From Allium sativum (lineage: Eukaryota > Streptophyta > Magnoliopsida > Asparagales > Amaryllidaceae): a DNA stretch of 64,000 nt. Under the pieces are notes generated by a model. It did not search any database. It saw only the letters and a program-made list of their open reading frames with translations, and was not told the DNA's origin. Shown piece by piece: positions 49,977 through 61,355 of the stretch. The number at the start of each line of letters is the position of its first letter. Position 1 is the stretch's first letter. Made by a program: the position numbers and the translations under genes. The stretch lies in NCBI GenBank assembly GCA_030737875.1, contig CM060910.1:617223303-617287302 (forward strand), given 5' to 3'.

Positions 49977-50051
49977 TGTCAAGCACTAAATGAGGAGGAG
50001 ATACATTCAATACAAGCTGGGCAGTCCCTTTTTCCTGTGGGGTGGATTCAT
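49977..50051 (+). pseudogene. AMSH-like deubiquitinase fragment, exon 2
   Basis: Twenty-five codons, CQALNEEEIHSIQAG then QSLFPVGWIH, preceded by ATATTTCAG and followed by GTCAGT. In AMSH proteins the next residues are THPT, which with this last His form the zinc-binding H-x-H-P core. The fragment stops exactly at the first metal-binding His, so it lacks a complete active site. A palindromic array, not the next AMSH exon, follows. Confidence 0.85.
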
Positions 50052-50197
50052 GTCAGTATATTTATCTAAAGTGCTTCCTAACCTTTTTTTTTGGGCCTTG
50101 AGGGGGATTATGATTTATGATGCATAAGTACTGTGTCTTAAAACTACATTTTTTGGGCCTTGAGGGGGATTATGCTTAAAGCAATGAGCGTATGAGA

Positions 50198-50865
50198 TAT
50201 GCCATAGGCATATGCAAATGCATATGCCAGTAGGCATATGCATATTGCCTACTGGCAGTAGGCATATGCATATTGCCTACTGGCAGTAGGCATATGCATA
50301 TTGCCTACTGGCATATGCCAGTGGCATATTGCCTACTGGCATATGCCAGTGGCATATTGCCTACTGGCATATGCTTTTTGCATATGCCAGTGGCATATGC
50401 AAATGCATTGCCTACTGGCATATGCAAAATGAATATGCAAGTAGGCAAATGCAAATGCATATTGCCTACTGGCATATGCAATGCATTGCCTACTGACATA
50501 TGCAAAATGCATATGCCAGTAGGAAAATGCAAATGCATATTGCCTACTGGCACATATGCAAAATTCATATGCCAGTAGGCAAATGCATATTGCCTACTGG
50601 CATATGCAAATGCATATGCCAGTAGGCAATATGCATTTTGCATATGCCTTCTAGCATATGCATTTTGCATATGCCTTCTAGCATATGCATTTTGCATATG
50701 CCAGTGGCATATGCAAATGCATTACCTACTGGCATATGCAAAATGCATATGCCAGTAGGCAAATGCAAATGCATTTTGCCTACTGGCATATGCAAATGCA
50801 TATGTCTCTAGCATATGCAAATGCCAGTAGGCAATATGCATATGCCTACTGGCATATGCAATTCT
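50198..50865. repeat. GCATATGCCAGTAGGC palindromic array
   Basis: About 670 bp built almost wholly of TGCCAGTAGGC / GCCTACTGGCA joined by GCATATGC and GCAAATGCAT spacers, forward and inverted units alternating. About twenty CTACTGGCA or TGCCAGTAG copies counted by eye. Unit order is irregular, so it is not a classic head-to-tail satellite. Long open frames on both strands (up to 130 codons of His/Met/Ala/Tyr-rich sequence) are by-products of the repeat. Confidence 0.9.
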
Positions 50866-50956
50866 GTTTCATGCCTTAACAACTCACGACCCAAAGGAAG
50901 CATACCAAGAACAATATTATATGCTACTTATTTTTATTTCTATTCCATTTATACAG

Positions 50957-51019
50957 GAAAAAAACTTCGATGATTTGCTGCACTGGCTACTTCAGGAAAT
51001 GCATAGAACATTTGGCAAG
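50957..51019 (+). pseudogene. Exon-like segment, unrecognised
   Basis: An open frame reads EKNFDDLLHWLLQEMHRTFG and ends at GGCAA/GTAAGA. Source not recognised. Separated by about 210 bp from the last exon. Confidence 0.3.
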
Positions 51020-51229
51020 TAAGAACGGTTTATTTGTGGTATTTTTACATAGACAGTCTAGTTGGATTTTACATGCGGACACATACAAACAGATTCCCAT
51101 GTGCTTACGCTTATGTTAGTAATTACATATGTACATGTATACTATATATATGTATGCGTAAGTTTTGGTCTGTCTTTATGATGACTTCTGTTTTTTAATG
51201 TAAAAATGAGTGCATTTATATTTTGTAGG

Positions 51230-51427
51230 AACTTGATGGAGGAGGAAAAAAACAGACTGGTCATTTTAGAGAGATAGTGCCAGATGTTGAGAAAGTTGTT
51301 TGGATAACAGAAGTTTTAGATCCGGAAGCACCAATTTACGATGGTCCTCAAAACGGACACTACAAGCTTTGTGAATTTTCAGATGGAGGCTTTGTGATAT
51401 GGTCCCTGTTTCGCCTTCATAATATCT
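51230..51427 (+). CDS. Candidate last exon of the CACTA-borne transcript, unrecognised
   Basis: Follows ATATTTTGTAG. The open frame runs ELDGGGKKQTGHFREIVPD, VEKVVWITEVLDPEAPIYDG and on to FVIWSLFRLHNI and a TAA stop at about 51425-51427. It is 66 codons and too ordered in composition to dismiss, but I do not recognise the family. It could be the end of a transposon protein or another captured gene end. Downstream lies AT-rich sequence and then the subterminal repeats. Confidence 0.4.
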
Positions 51428-51619
51428 AAAATTCTATGTATCTTTAGTAAAACTTTGTATTGTTTTTTGTAATTTGAACTTGATATTATGGTATTTTGAA
51501 ATTGAAAGCATTATGCAAAAGTGACATTATTGGAATTTGGAATATAGAAGTGTACTAAATACTTTTATTTGAATTGGTATGTTGAGTTATATATGTGATT
51601 GAAAATCATAAAAACATGT

Positions 51620-52110
51620 TATATAAGTGTTAGCAATTTATGTATGCCAACATTTATAAGAGTTAGTAGGATTATGATACTGACATTTATAAGTGTTACC
51701 ATATCTTATGGTTCCAACATTTATAAGTGTTAGCAATGAATATGTTTGTAACTCTTATAAGTGTTACCATCTCTTATAGTTCCAACATTTATAAGTGTTA
51801 GCAATGAATATGTCTGTAACTCTTATAAGTGTTACCATATATTATAGTTCCAACATTTATAAGTGTTAGCAATAAATATGTTTGTAACACTGGTAAGTGT
51901 TAGCAGTTACTCTGTTTGTAAGACTTATAAGTGTTAGCAGTTGGTCTTCTTGTAACACTTATAAGTGTTAGAAGTTAATCTGCTTGTAACACTTATAAGT
52001 GTTAGCAGTTACTCTGCTTGTAACACTTATAAGTGTTACAGGAAATTCCTCACAGGCTGTTAGTGACACATAAAAGTGTTACGGAAATTATTTGTAACAC
52101 CTATACTTGT
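51620..52110. repeat. Right subterminal repeat array of the CACTA
   Basis: About twelve copies of CTTATAAGTGTTA or TTTATAAGTGTTAGC at 34-37 bp spacing, many forming the palindrome ACACTTATAAGTGT. Higher-order pairs of about 68 bp alternate GTTAGC and GTTACC units. Such clusters are the usual binding sites of CACTA transposases. The left end has only about three, an asymmetric layout. Confidence 0.85.
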
Positions 52111-52136
52111 TAGGAATCCACTGTTTTGGTGTAGTG

Positions 52137-52672
52137 TTTTACCATGAATTACCCCGAACGCCCTAAATTCGTACAATCTACAAATGCAAAAAAAATCATA
52201 TGTAATCTTTCGTCTTCGCGTTCTGACTCCAATAAAATTAATCTAGTTGTAAGCTGACTTTGTTTATGTACGATGATATTTTTAATTACGAAATATTTAT
52301 CGGTTCATCGTTTGTTCACAAAATAAGTCGGTTCGTTTCCAAATTCGAACGTTGAATTCAATTTCTGTATCCACACAAACACACACCAATCCAAATCAAT
52401 TTCTCCATATACTTAACAAATAAAAAATCCAATTTATTTAACGTTAATAATGTTTATCTTTCTATTCAAACATTTAAATTTATCAATCGAATTCCCACAG
52501 CAAATATTTGATTCCAACCATCCACATTGGATTAAATATTAAATTCAATTTAAACACAAAACCATATATTCGATTTTTAATTTCCAACCTAGTATCAATA
52601 TAAATTTTATTTTTAACAGTTAAATCTCTAACTAATTCCATTTTAAATTACCTAAATTTCTAGGGCGTTACA
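52137..52672 (-). repeat. Element D 3' LTR, part 2
   Basis: Continues D's left LTR after the CACTA; matches 59644-60180. Ends CTAGGGCGTTACA. Non-coding. Confidence 0.85.
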
Positions 52673-55600
52673 ATCTTCCCCCCTTTAAAACTTTTCGTCC
52701 TCGAAAAGGGGCGATCGTTAGAGTTATGCCACTGTATATTTCAATATTCATATTTGTGTGAAATTGTCCACGACCAATCTTAAATATAGATATTTTAAGT
52801 TATCCATTACATTCAAACAACTCGAAAATCAGATTTCCTTTCTTATAGTCAAGGATCAATTTTGATCAAACATGATTTCCTTTATTTTCTTTATTCTCCC
52901 AATCGGTTTTATTTATTTCCACACTTTGAACTATACTATATTTTTCTCAATCCAACTTCTATCTCAAATTATTTTGAGATATTTCCAAATTCCTCATTCT
53001 ATCTAAACTTCTAAGAGATTCAAAATCATAAAATTTTCTTTATCAAAACCATTCTGTTTTTAAATTCAAATCCCGCATAAGTCGAATATATGCGTTTCAA
53101 ATTATCTCAAATCTCTTTATAAACCTCATCTTCCAATGTTTATGCATTTGTCGTGGCATTTTCAATCCAAGTTCAACCAAAACTCCTTACTTTCAATCCA
53201 TTCAATTTTTTTTCAAACACCCATTGAAGAGTGTAAATAACATTCCCTCTTCAAGTTGCCAATTGTCTCCTTGAAATATTCAAAATCCAAAATCATTTAT
53301 ACCTCTTTTTATACAGAACATGAAATTTGTATAGAAATATTTGTATTATTGCTTCAAAAATATTTCGAAATCCTTTAGTTATTAAATCAAGTACATTTTA
53401 ATTCCAAATTATTGATTTGAAAATACTTTATAACTCGAAGTTTGACAAGTCTATTGTCGTTCTCACAGATGTTAGGCATACGTTGGCCAGGCGCACGGCT
53501 AAAGTCTCCAATCACTGAATAGCCTTGCTTCAACTCCCAGTAAAAAAATATTTCAAAATTTTCTTTTAAAAAACAGATACGGAAAGTACCAATGTTGTAT
53601 TGATATGTTGATCGTTCACGAATCGCAGATACACAATGGTTTCGTCTGGATCCCCCAGAAAATATCTGTATCCGTAGGAAGTCACTTCCCTACGAATTTC
53701 GTCATGGACAGATCAACGAAAAATATTTTAGAATCAAAAGAAAGTCTAAGGTCACTGAGCATTGACAGCTTTATCTCAGGGTCATAAACAATTTATGAAA
53801 AATAAATCAAGACATGAGGATCAATCAAGTCACAAGGACAATTCACGTCACGAAGACACAGTATTGCATTAAACAGGTGGTTCCACATCACTAAGATATC
53901 TCACACATTGCATGGCTCCATTCTACCTTTAGTAACTCTAGTGGTTACATCTCTTTCACTTGTAGATATGCCATGTGGACCGCAGGTATACAATGGTTAC
54001 GTCTGATTCCCTCAGGAAACATCCATACCCATAAGCTTTCACAGCTCTGCGGATTACGCCATTTTCATGACTGTAGATCGAAGCAGACACAATGGTTATG
54101 CTTGGTTCCCCCAAGAAATATCCGTCCGCCGTAGGCCATCTACAGCCCTGCGAATTATGCTACATGGTCGTGTTCTTCAAGGAATTCCGACAACTTGAGT
54201 TTTATGTCCGGACAACCTACCACCAGAAGCAGCACATCTCAGCTAAGCTCGAAATTCTGAGAAGGAAGGTACTTTCCTTATTTTGCTTTGAAAACATATA
54301 ATACTATATAGTATTTCCTTCCAAACTTCCCATAAATCATACATAAAATTTTCTTTTCAAATCATATTTCAAATATCTCGTATGAACTTCATAAAATTTT
54401 ATTTCAAACTAATTACCTTCCAAATCACTAATTTTCCAATTCACTGAATTCTTATATAATTTCCATATAGAATTTTGAAATTTCTATATTCAATATTCAA
54501 AATCGAATATCCTCAAATTCCTTTTCCATGTCAAAATTTTATATTTTGATCTCTTATCCAATTCGGATATTTAATATATTTTCAAACTCAGATTCATGAA
54601 TCCATTGCCACAAACAAATTTCCTTTCAAATTTCCAATTATTAAGTTCATCTCTTAACTCAAATCTCTATACTCCTAAAATTTCAGATTTTTTTTTTTGC
54701 TTTTTGTAACAAATTTCTCATTTATGCACTATTATTCTTCTACATCCACATCCTTCGACTATAAATTAGCAAGCGAACAACATCCAAGTATTAACTCTGA
54801 AGGCCGAAACCAACATCAGATCAACACTTACGAAATTATTCAACTTAATTAATCTTCAGTCATTTTCTGAATTTCTTAATTTTATTCCTAACTTCTTATC
54901 AAAACACCTCCTACGCAATCCTTGGATTCAAATTTCAAATCCACTTCTTTTACGTTCTGCCGCTCTTCGTTCTCGTCATGTGGCTTTTTATTCTTATTAT
55001 TCATTTCTTGCCATTCTGGAAAACTCGTTAGCCTCTCACCGTCTTTGGACAACTATTTTCAATTATCATATCTATTTCTCTATAATTCTAAAAGAAATCT
55101 CTTACTACCATTGGAAAACATTTCCATATATATGCAATCTTTAATTTCAATAGAAAATATACTTTATTCTCGGGGGGAAATATTTCTAGATCTGTTATTT
55201 GGACTAAAACAAATATTAAATACATACTGCTATTTTCAATTAACTACTAACACTCATTTCTTACTCCATTTAACCACTTTGACTATCGAACCTTAATCAT
55301 TTCTTAGTCAACAATGAAGTCAATCAAGTTGGGGTATAGTTACCTCTCAGACCTTAACTGAACAACATTACTAACTTCAGAATAGTTAAGTTCACAACTT
55401 CGGATACCCATATAACATTCATTCTCGTAACCTTCGAATTCAAATTAAGAATTTTCTTCTTTTATGAAAATTATTGACAATAATTCACACCTTCGAAATA
55501 TTTAATTTTAAAATACACTTTATTAATTTATCCGAATACATAACAATATATCTAATAATATATTAAATTTTAATTAAAACGGGAAGTAAATAGCGCTTTC

Positions 55601-56612
55601 CTGCAGTTTGACGTAATTGACTTCCTAAATAACTTCCTTCGAATAATCCCTTAATATGTTCCGAACTTCGGAAAAATCTCATTTTTATTTATATTATGAA
55701 CTTTAGAATAATTTAACCGTACTAGCCAATTCCATTTCCTTTATTCCCAATCTCATTTGCAACATTTCGGCTTCCAATGCTACTTACCTCCAAAAAGTAA
55801 ATATTATTCCCTTTATAGGAATCTGGACTCGTCACCGCAAAATCTGCTTTGATTTCATTTAAATACCGATTTAAATCTCTTTACAATCTTTATTCATATA
55901 TTGCTTCATTTGCCGTTCTCGTTTACAATTCACTTCTTGCTAATTTATTAACAAGTTTATACTTCACTATCTTGTATTTGATTATACATTATTGGTTTGA
56001 ACCCAATCATAATTCATCTTGCTAAATTCTGAATAACTCAAATTAATCAAATTTAACACAGATGTATTCCAATCATATCCTTTCCTGATTTTATTTTCAT
56101 TTATTTCTATTTCAGATGTTAAAATAAAATTCAGCGTTTCATTTCTGAAACGATTCCAAATTTCCTCTTTACATTTAAATTCCCATCGGAATTCTTATTT
56201 CCAATAAATTTTAGTCGTCTTTGATTGCTAAAATACACGGTTAGATAAATCAATTTGTGAATCCACCTATACTTATCTCAACAAAATACCATACGATGGT
56301 TGATTCGAGATTCGAACCTAAGAGAACTTATCGAACAACAGCTCTGGTAAATCCGGATTCAAAGGTTGGGGATTCCGAAAAGAATTTTAAATCTCAAAAT
56401 AAATTTTTATTTCCGCTGTATCAAAACACTAATTTCTGAATAATTTAATATTTCCAAACTAATTCCCTTTTCAGAATTATTAAAACTATTTTCATTTTCA
56501 AAATTTACATTTCGAAACCTTTTAATTCCAAAATCCGTTTTTCTAGAGTCGATCCTATTTCTTTTAAACCCAATAAGCTACGCTTTGAATAAACCAAAGC
56601 TCTAATACCACC
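52673..56612 (-). other. Element D internal region, 3.9 kb, no genes seen
   Basis: The minus strand has a polypurine tract AAAGGGGGGAAGAT beside the 3' LTR (52673-52686) and the primer site TGGTATTAGAGC at 56599-56610. Between them I see only short frames without Gag or Pol motifs. A stretch around 54760-55400 is homologous to part of element B's LTR (about 9530-9960), including the CCGAAACCAACATCAGATCA module and GTTGGGGTATARTTACCTCT. Three diverged repeats of about 80 bp around ACAATGGTTWYGTCTGG occur at about 53629, 53985 and 54087. Confidence 0.7.
53629..54170. repeat. Three dispersed 80-bp repeats in D's internal region
   Basis: Units at about 53629-53706, 53985-54064 and 54087-54170 share ACAATGGTT, TTCCCCCARGAAA-like sequence, ATCCGTA and TGCGAATTAYGCCA-like ends. 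GC content is above the surroundings. Function unknown. Confidence 0.5.
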
Positions 56613-56940
56613 TATAACGTCCCGCCTTTTTGACCGCTTTAAACCAGTAATTAAACCAATTTAAAACGCCCAAATCGACGGATCGTTATTTAGCTTATAA
56701 AGTTGAAAATATAAAATCAACACAGAAAACACAGAATAAATGGATAACACACTATTGAACCACAAAGTGAAACTTTTATAAATCAGAATTTTTTTTATAT
56801 ACAAACTTTTCTATACAATGGAATATAAAATACAGATCGAATACAGAAAAAATGTTACTGTTTTAAAACTTCAGAGCGCGCGTCTTCGGAACCCCAGCTT
56901 CACCAATCTTCGAATCCTAAGCTGAAATCTTTAAATCTAT

Positions 56941-56965
56941 AATGCTCGGGTCTTACCCGAGCATT
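56941..56965. other. Perfect 11-bp hairpin in D's 5' LTR
   Basis: AATGCTCGGGT, loop CTT, ACCCGAGCATT. The left LTR copy (about 42988-43012) has the same left arm but a decayed right arm. It sits about 330 bp from the primer-site end, close to where the other families carry the CAGTC hairpin. Confidence 0.75.
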
Positions 56966-58186
56966 CCATTCAAAAACATAAAACACTCGAGTCAGGATTA
57001 ATCATAGTTCAAGTAAATTAACTTCAATGTAAACTGAAATATAATAATTAATTCTAACATCGAATATATCATATGCCAATCGTCCTGTACACAAAGATGT
57101 AAAATCTACTCGGTATCAAGTACAATATCTTCAGGAAACGATGGTCATGAGAGCTTGCATATCCACACATATATACACGTGTGGACGGCCTCAGTTTCCC
57201 AAACCAAACATGAGATGATAACATAGCAACTTGGGACGAAATAAATGGCATGTACGTTTATGTATACACGTATGCCGAGAATATGTATATACACATACGG
57301 TTGTTTATATATACACATATTCATCGGCCACCACATATATACAAAATGCATGCTTGGAATAAACAAGAAATGCACAACTGGGTGTGTAAATATCCGAGTA
57401 TCACACCCCTGGAACTGCCGAAATGAGTTTATCATAATAAGATCAAAGTGATTTACGTGAATGAGATTCCATGTGTGGCAGCAAAGAGTAACATGTTGCA
57501 GGGTCAAACCACATTTCGAATAGCAGTGTATGACAAACCAGGGACTCTTTCAGGTTTCTTGTACATACAGGCAGGCCAAATGGAGATTCCATATGAATGT
57601 GGCAAATCATATAATTAAGTATGGCAAATCATACAAGTGTGCTGACTACCGAGAATATAAAGGAACCATGTCACATGGCAATTTATTTATGCATGTATAG
57701 ATAAAACTATTAAATACAAGGCATGCATTGATAGGGTGCAGGAATTTTCTTTTAACCAGTAATAAACAATATACCCCATTCTAAGTTGGAAGTTAACAAG
57801 GTATAGCAAGTGAGACAAGTCTACAAATAGGCATCGAGTTTAATGCATTGTCTGGCAAATACATTCCAGATTTTTTTTTCCTTTTCCCATAAGACGGAGG
57901 ATACGTTGTAGACAGTAAAGTGAGGATATACATATTTTGTGACCCAAAAGCTTGCATGCAAACATTTGTAACCCAAACAGGTATATGCAGGTTAACAAAT
58001 GTAGTTGGGGTGAACTTTAGATAGGGATGGATGACATGATGCATCACTTCTAGTGAATAATCAGGCATACTAGAAAATAATCAGGGAATATTTCAGAAAA
58101 TAACCGTACATTTATGCTACAGGTTAAAGATAATGTCCAAACACTTTGGCTTATTATTCCTTTTCGATGAAAACTAGTTATAAAGT

Positions 58187-58189
<3 letters not shown>

Positions 58190-58219
<30 letters not shown>
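58190..58219. repeat. (AT)n microsatellite in D's 5' LTR
   Basis: Long TA run; the matching place in the other LTR (about 44284-44293) has only a few units, so it expanded after insertion. Confidence 0.85.
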
Positions 58220-58222
<3 letters not shown>

Positions 58223-60180
58223 TCATCTCGTATATCACTGAGAATAGATTCAATTGACAAAGGGAGTTCACTTACTAATATAGTTCATAGTTTTTATGTT
58301 ATCCTGCAGGTTTTGGCTATTTCAAGTTTCACAGTTTTTTCAGGGGACTTAAGTATTACTTAACTTAAGACTTTACAGGTTTTGGCTATAAACATTTTTA
58401 AAAATAAAGAATTGGTGATCCATAAAATTCCTACACTAAATTATACAAGTTCATATGTCTTCCGAGCCAGAACTAACAAGTTCCACTGCAGCATATATGG
58501 ATGGCTTAAGGGTGATTCACAAGTTAAAAACAACGTATACCCTATCAAGAGTTCATACATATTTTTGTATTGCTGTTAGTTGGCATGCTCAACATAAATA
58601 GATGTGTCATATATGTATTCAATTACATGGGTAAGAGTGAGTAATAAGGTATGGTATATGTATATGGTCTCACAGCAAGCACAAACATAACGAGAATGAG
58701 GCAAAATGAATAATCATGTCGACTTAAGTGTACATATAAATGTACATATTTATCAATAAAATGTTCAAGTGGTAAACCTATTTCAGGGGAAATAAGTTTC
58801 AGGATTTACTGAGCAACAACATACATCATATGCAAGTTTGTTTCTTTGGTTTGCAGACAGATCCAACTTGCTCAATGGTCATTCAACTTCAAGTTCCAGC
58901 ATATATTTCAGTTTTAAAAACAACACAACAAGACTTTACATGATGTATTGGTACAGTTATGAATCCAAATGTCCTCTAGCACACACGGATTTTGTATACA
59001 CATGTTTAGTATGGCAAAAGGAAATCAAGGTAATATTTAGCGCAAGCAATCATTAGCAGCAGGCATACTTCACGGTGTTCAAATCAGAACCATGATGGAA
59101 AGGTTGGTAAAACAAACAATGGTTTAACTATTTTATTTAGTTCATATCGAAGTTAAAATTCTTGAAACTAAAATCCATCTTGAGTTAATACACACCTCAA
59201 AACGACGAATAAGATGCAGCGACAGATTTTGGGGTGCCGGAGTTCATCATAAATAAACACAGCTATGTTCATGGCTTAGTTGCGGCTCGAGGAGATTCGG
59301 TGGGACCTGCGATGCTGGCGTGCAGGTTGGCTTCGACTCAGGAAGAAAGGGCACCCGCAGATTGCGGTGTGTCTCCACCGAGGTGGAGGAGCAAGGACGC
59401 GGTGGCCATACTCATCGAATTGGGGACGAATCGAATTTTTCAAGGCCATTAAAAGGAAAGAGAGAATCAATTTTTTTCCTTCTGAATGAATTTGGGGGAA
59501 AAAGTGTCTTTTTTATAGAAGTGAAAATGTGCGGATAAGAACAATGTTACATCGTATAAGGTTAGGGTAGGGGCTATTATCAAATAATAGGTCGGCACGA
59601 TGTTATCTGAGGGAGGTGATATTTACGTTTAATTTAATAATAAATTTTACCACGAATTACCCCAAACGCCCTAAATTCGTACAATCTACAAACGCAACAA
59701 AAATCATATGCACTCTTTCGTCTTTGCGTTCTGACTCCAATAAAATTAATCTAGTTGTAAGATGACTTTGTTTGTATACAACGATATTTTTAATTACGAA
59801 TTATTTATCGGTTCATCGTTTGTTCACAAAATAAGTCGGTTCGTTTCCAAATTCGAACGTTGAATTCAATTTCTGTATCCACACAAACACACACCAATCC
59901 AAATCAATTTCTCCATATACTTAACAAATAAAAACTCCAATTTATTTAGCGTTAATAACGTTTATCTTTCTATTCAAACGTTTAAATTTATCAATCGAAT
60001 TCCCACAACAAATATTTGATTCCAACCATCCACATTGGATTAAATATTAAATTCAATTTATACACAAAACCATATATTCGATTTTTAATTTCCAACCTAG
60101 TATCAATATAAATTTTATTTTTAACAGTTAAATCTCTAACTAATTCCATTTTAAATTACCTAAATTTCTAGGAAGTTACA

Positions 60181-61306
60181 TAAATAATCTCCAGTTAGTT
60201 TCTGATTCTCTTAACTCCATTGTTAATCGGGTTAAAGAACCAGCATTTTTTAAAACACCATTCATGATAAACCAAAAGACCAATTTCAATTCAATTCATT
60301 TTAAATATATTAAATTGGAAAACTTCACTTTGGAAAATTGTCGTTAAATCTTAATAAAAAGATATATAAATTCAAAATCTCATTTCCCTGTAAATCGGGT
60401 TAAAGAACGAATGTCATTGAAAGCACAGTTCACAACAAACCCAAAATCCAATCAGTCTCTAACCGTAAATTAGTAAGAGAACAATTCCTTAAGTATTAAC
60501 CCCAAAGGCCAAAACTAACATCAGATCAATACCCAGGAAACCATTCAACTTAACTAACCTCCAGTCAGTTTATAATTTTCTTAACTACATTCGGTTCAAG
60601 AACAGTATTATTAAAGATACCATTCACGACAAACCCAAAATCCAATTTGATATTAAATACAAGGCTCTGAATAGAAAATATATCGGCTTATATTCAATAT
60701 CAAAATCTGAAACCAACAAATATTGTATTGGAATAACGATATATATATCTTCCAAATTCCTCCGTAATACCTGTATAATCACGAAATTCAATATCTAAAT
60801 ATTCTGAAGAAAATTTCGATTCAAATCTATTCCAATTCATATATTGGAAATCCTGGTTATTTTTAAAACCATTTCAAACCAAATTTATTTATTTAAAAAA
60901 TATTGGATTTATTATTCTATTTCAAAACTAGTTCATTTTGATAAAAATATATTTTTATTCTTTCAAATATGGAATTTTTCATCCCAATTCTTTCCAAATT
61001 ATTTATTATGATTTTACACAAATTATTGATATTTTTAATAATTTTATCAAGGCACGTACAGTCGATTTCCATAAACGGCGATCAAACTGCACTTACAACG
61101 ACCTTTTCCAAATCTGATTTGGACATAATTCCAAATCCAACCGTTAGGTTTCAAATCTCTAATATTCTTTAGAAGCTCTTTTCGATACGAACCCGGTGGT
61201 TCCAGTTTTAGGAGAATCCGACGGTCGGATCTCCCGTAATGTCCATTCGAAGTAAATGGTCGAGATTCGCGAACTGCGGCAGCGCGGTGTGCTCTATTCA
61301 GGCCAT

Positions 61307-61355
<49 letters not shown>

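Larger units (their letters stand above)
45724..52136 (+). mobile_element. CACTA-type DNA transposon carrying host gene fragments (Pack-CACTA-like)
   Basis: Terminal inverted repeats CACTACACCA at 45724 and TGGTGTAGTG at 52127-52136; 3-bp target duplication TTT on both sides. The right LTR of D (about 59641-59655) is the intact empty site, which fixes both ends exactly. Subterminal repeats with a CACTTATAAGTG core crowd the right end (about 51620-52110), with a few on the left (45765-45875). No CACTA transposase domain was recognised, so it is probably non-autonomous. The interior has intron-exon-like structure on the plus strand, with pieces of SCYL2-, HMGR- and AMSH-type host genes and two palindromic repeat arrays. 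Confidence 0.9.
42660..60180 (-). mobile_element. Element D: LTR retrotransposon without visible genes, carrying a nested CACTA
   Basis: Left LTR 42660-52672 (3.60 kb after removal of the CACTA), internal 52673-56612, right LTR 56613-60180 (3568 bp). Perfect target duplication TAAAT at 42655-42659 and 60181-60185; the uninterrupted site is seen at about 35427-35440 in C's other LTR. Termini TGTAATGTCCC and GGCGTTACA (right copy decayed to TATAACGTCC and GAAGTTACA). Primer site TGGTATTAGAGC, one mismatch to initiator-Met. The internal 3.9 kb shows no Gag, protease or polymerase motif. Confidence 0.9.
56613..60180 (-). repeat. Element D 5' LTR, 3568 bp
   Basis: Starts TATAACGTCCCGCC (TG changed to TA) and ends GGAAGTTACA. 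It preserves the CACTA's empty site at about 59641-59655. TATA box TATAAAAAA at 59509-59517; the donor-like site near 59194 is weakened to GTGTGT compared with GTGAGT in the left LTR. An (AT)n run is expanded at 58190-58219. No gene. Confidence 0.9.

Noticed and set aside
50198..50865. CRISPR-like regular repeats
   Set aside because: Repeats are irregular and in both orientations, without unique spacers; the context is plant transposon DNA.
50273..50879. His/Met/Ala-rich frames of up to 130 codons on both strands
   Set aside because: By-products of the GCATATGCCAGTAGGC array.
52673..56612. Degenerate pol in D's internal region
   Set aside because: No reverse transcriptase, integrase or protease motif was visible in any frame by eye; a profile search could overturn this.
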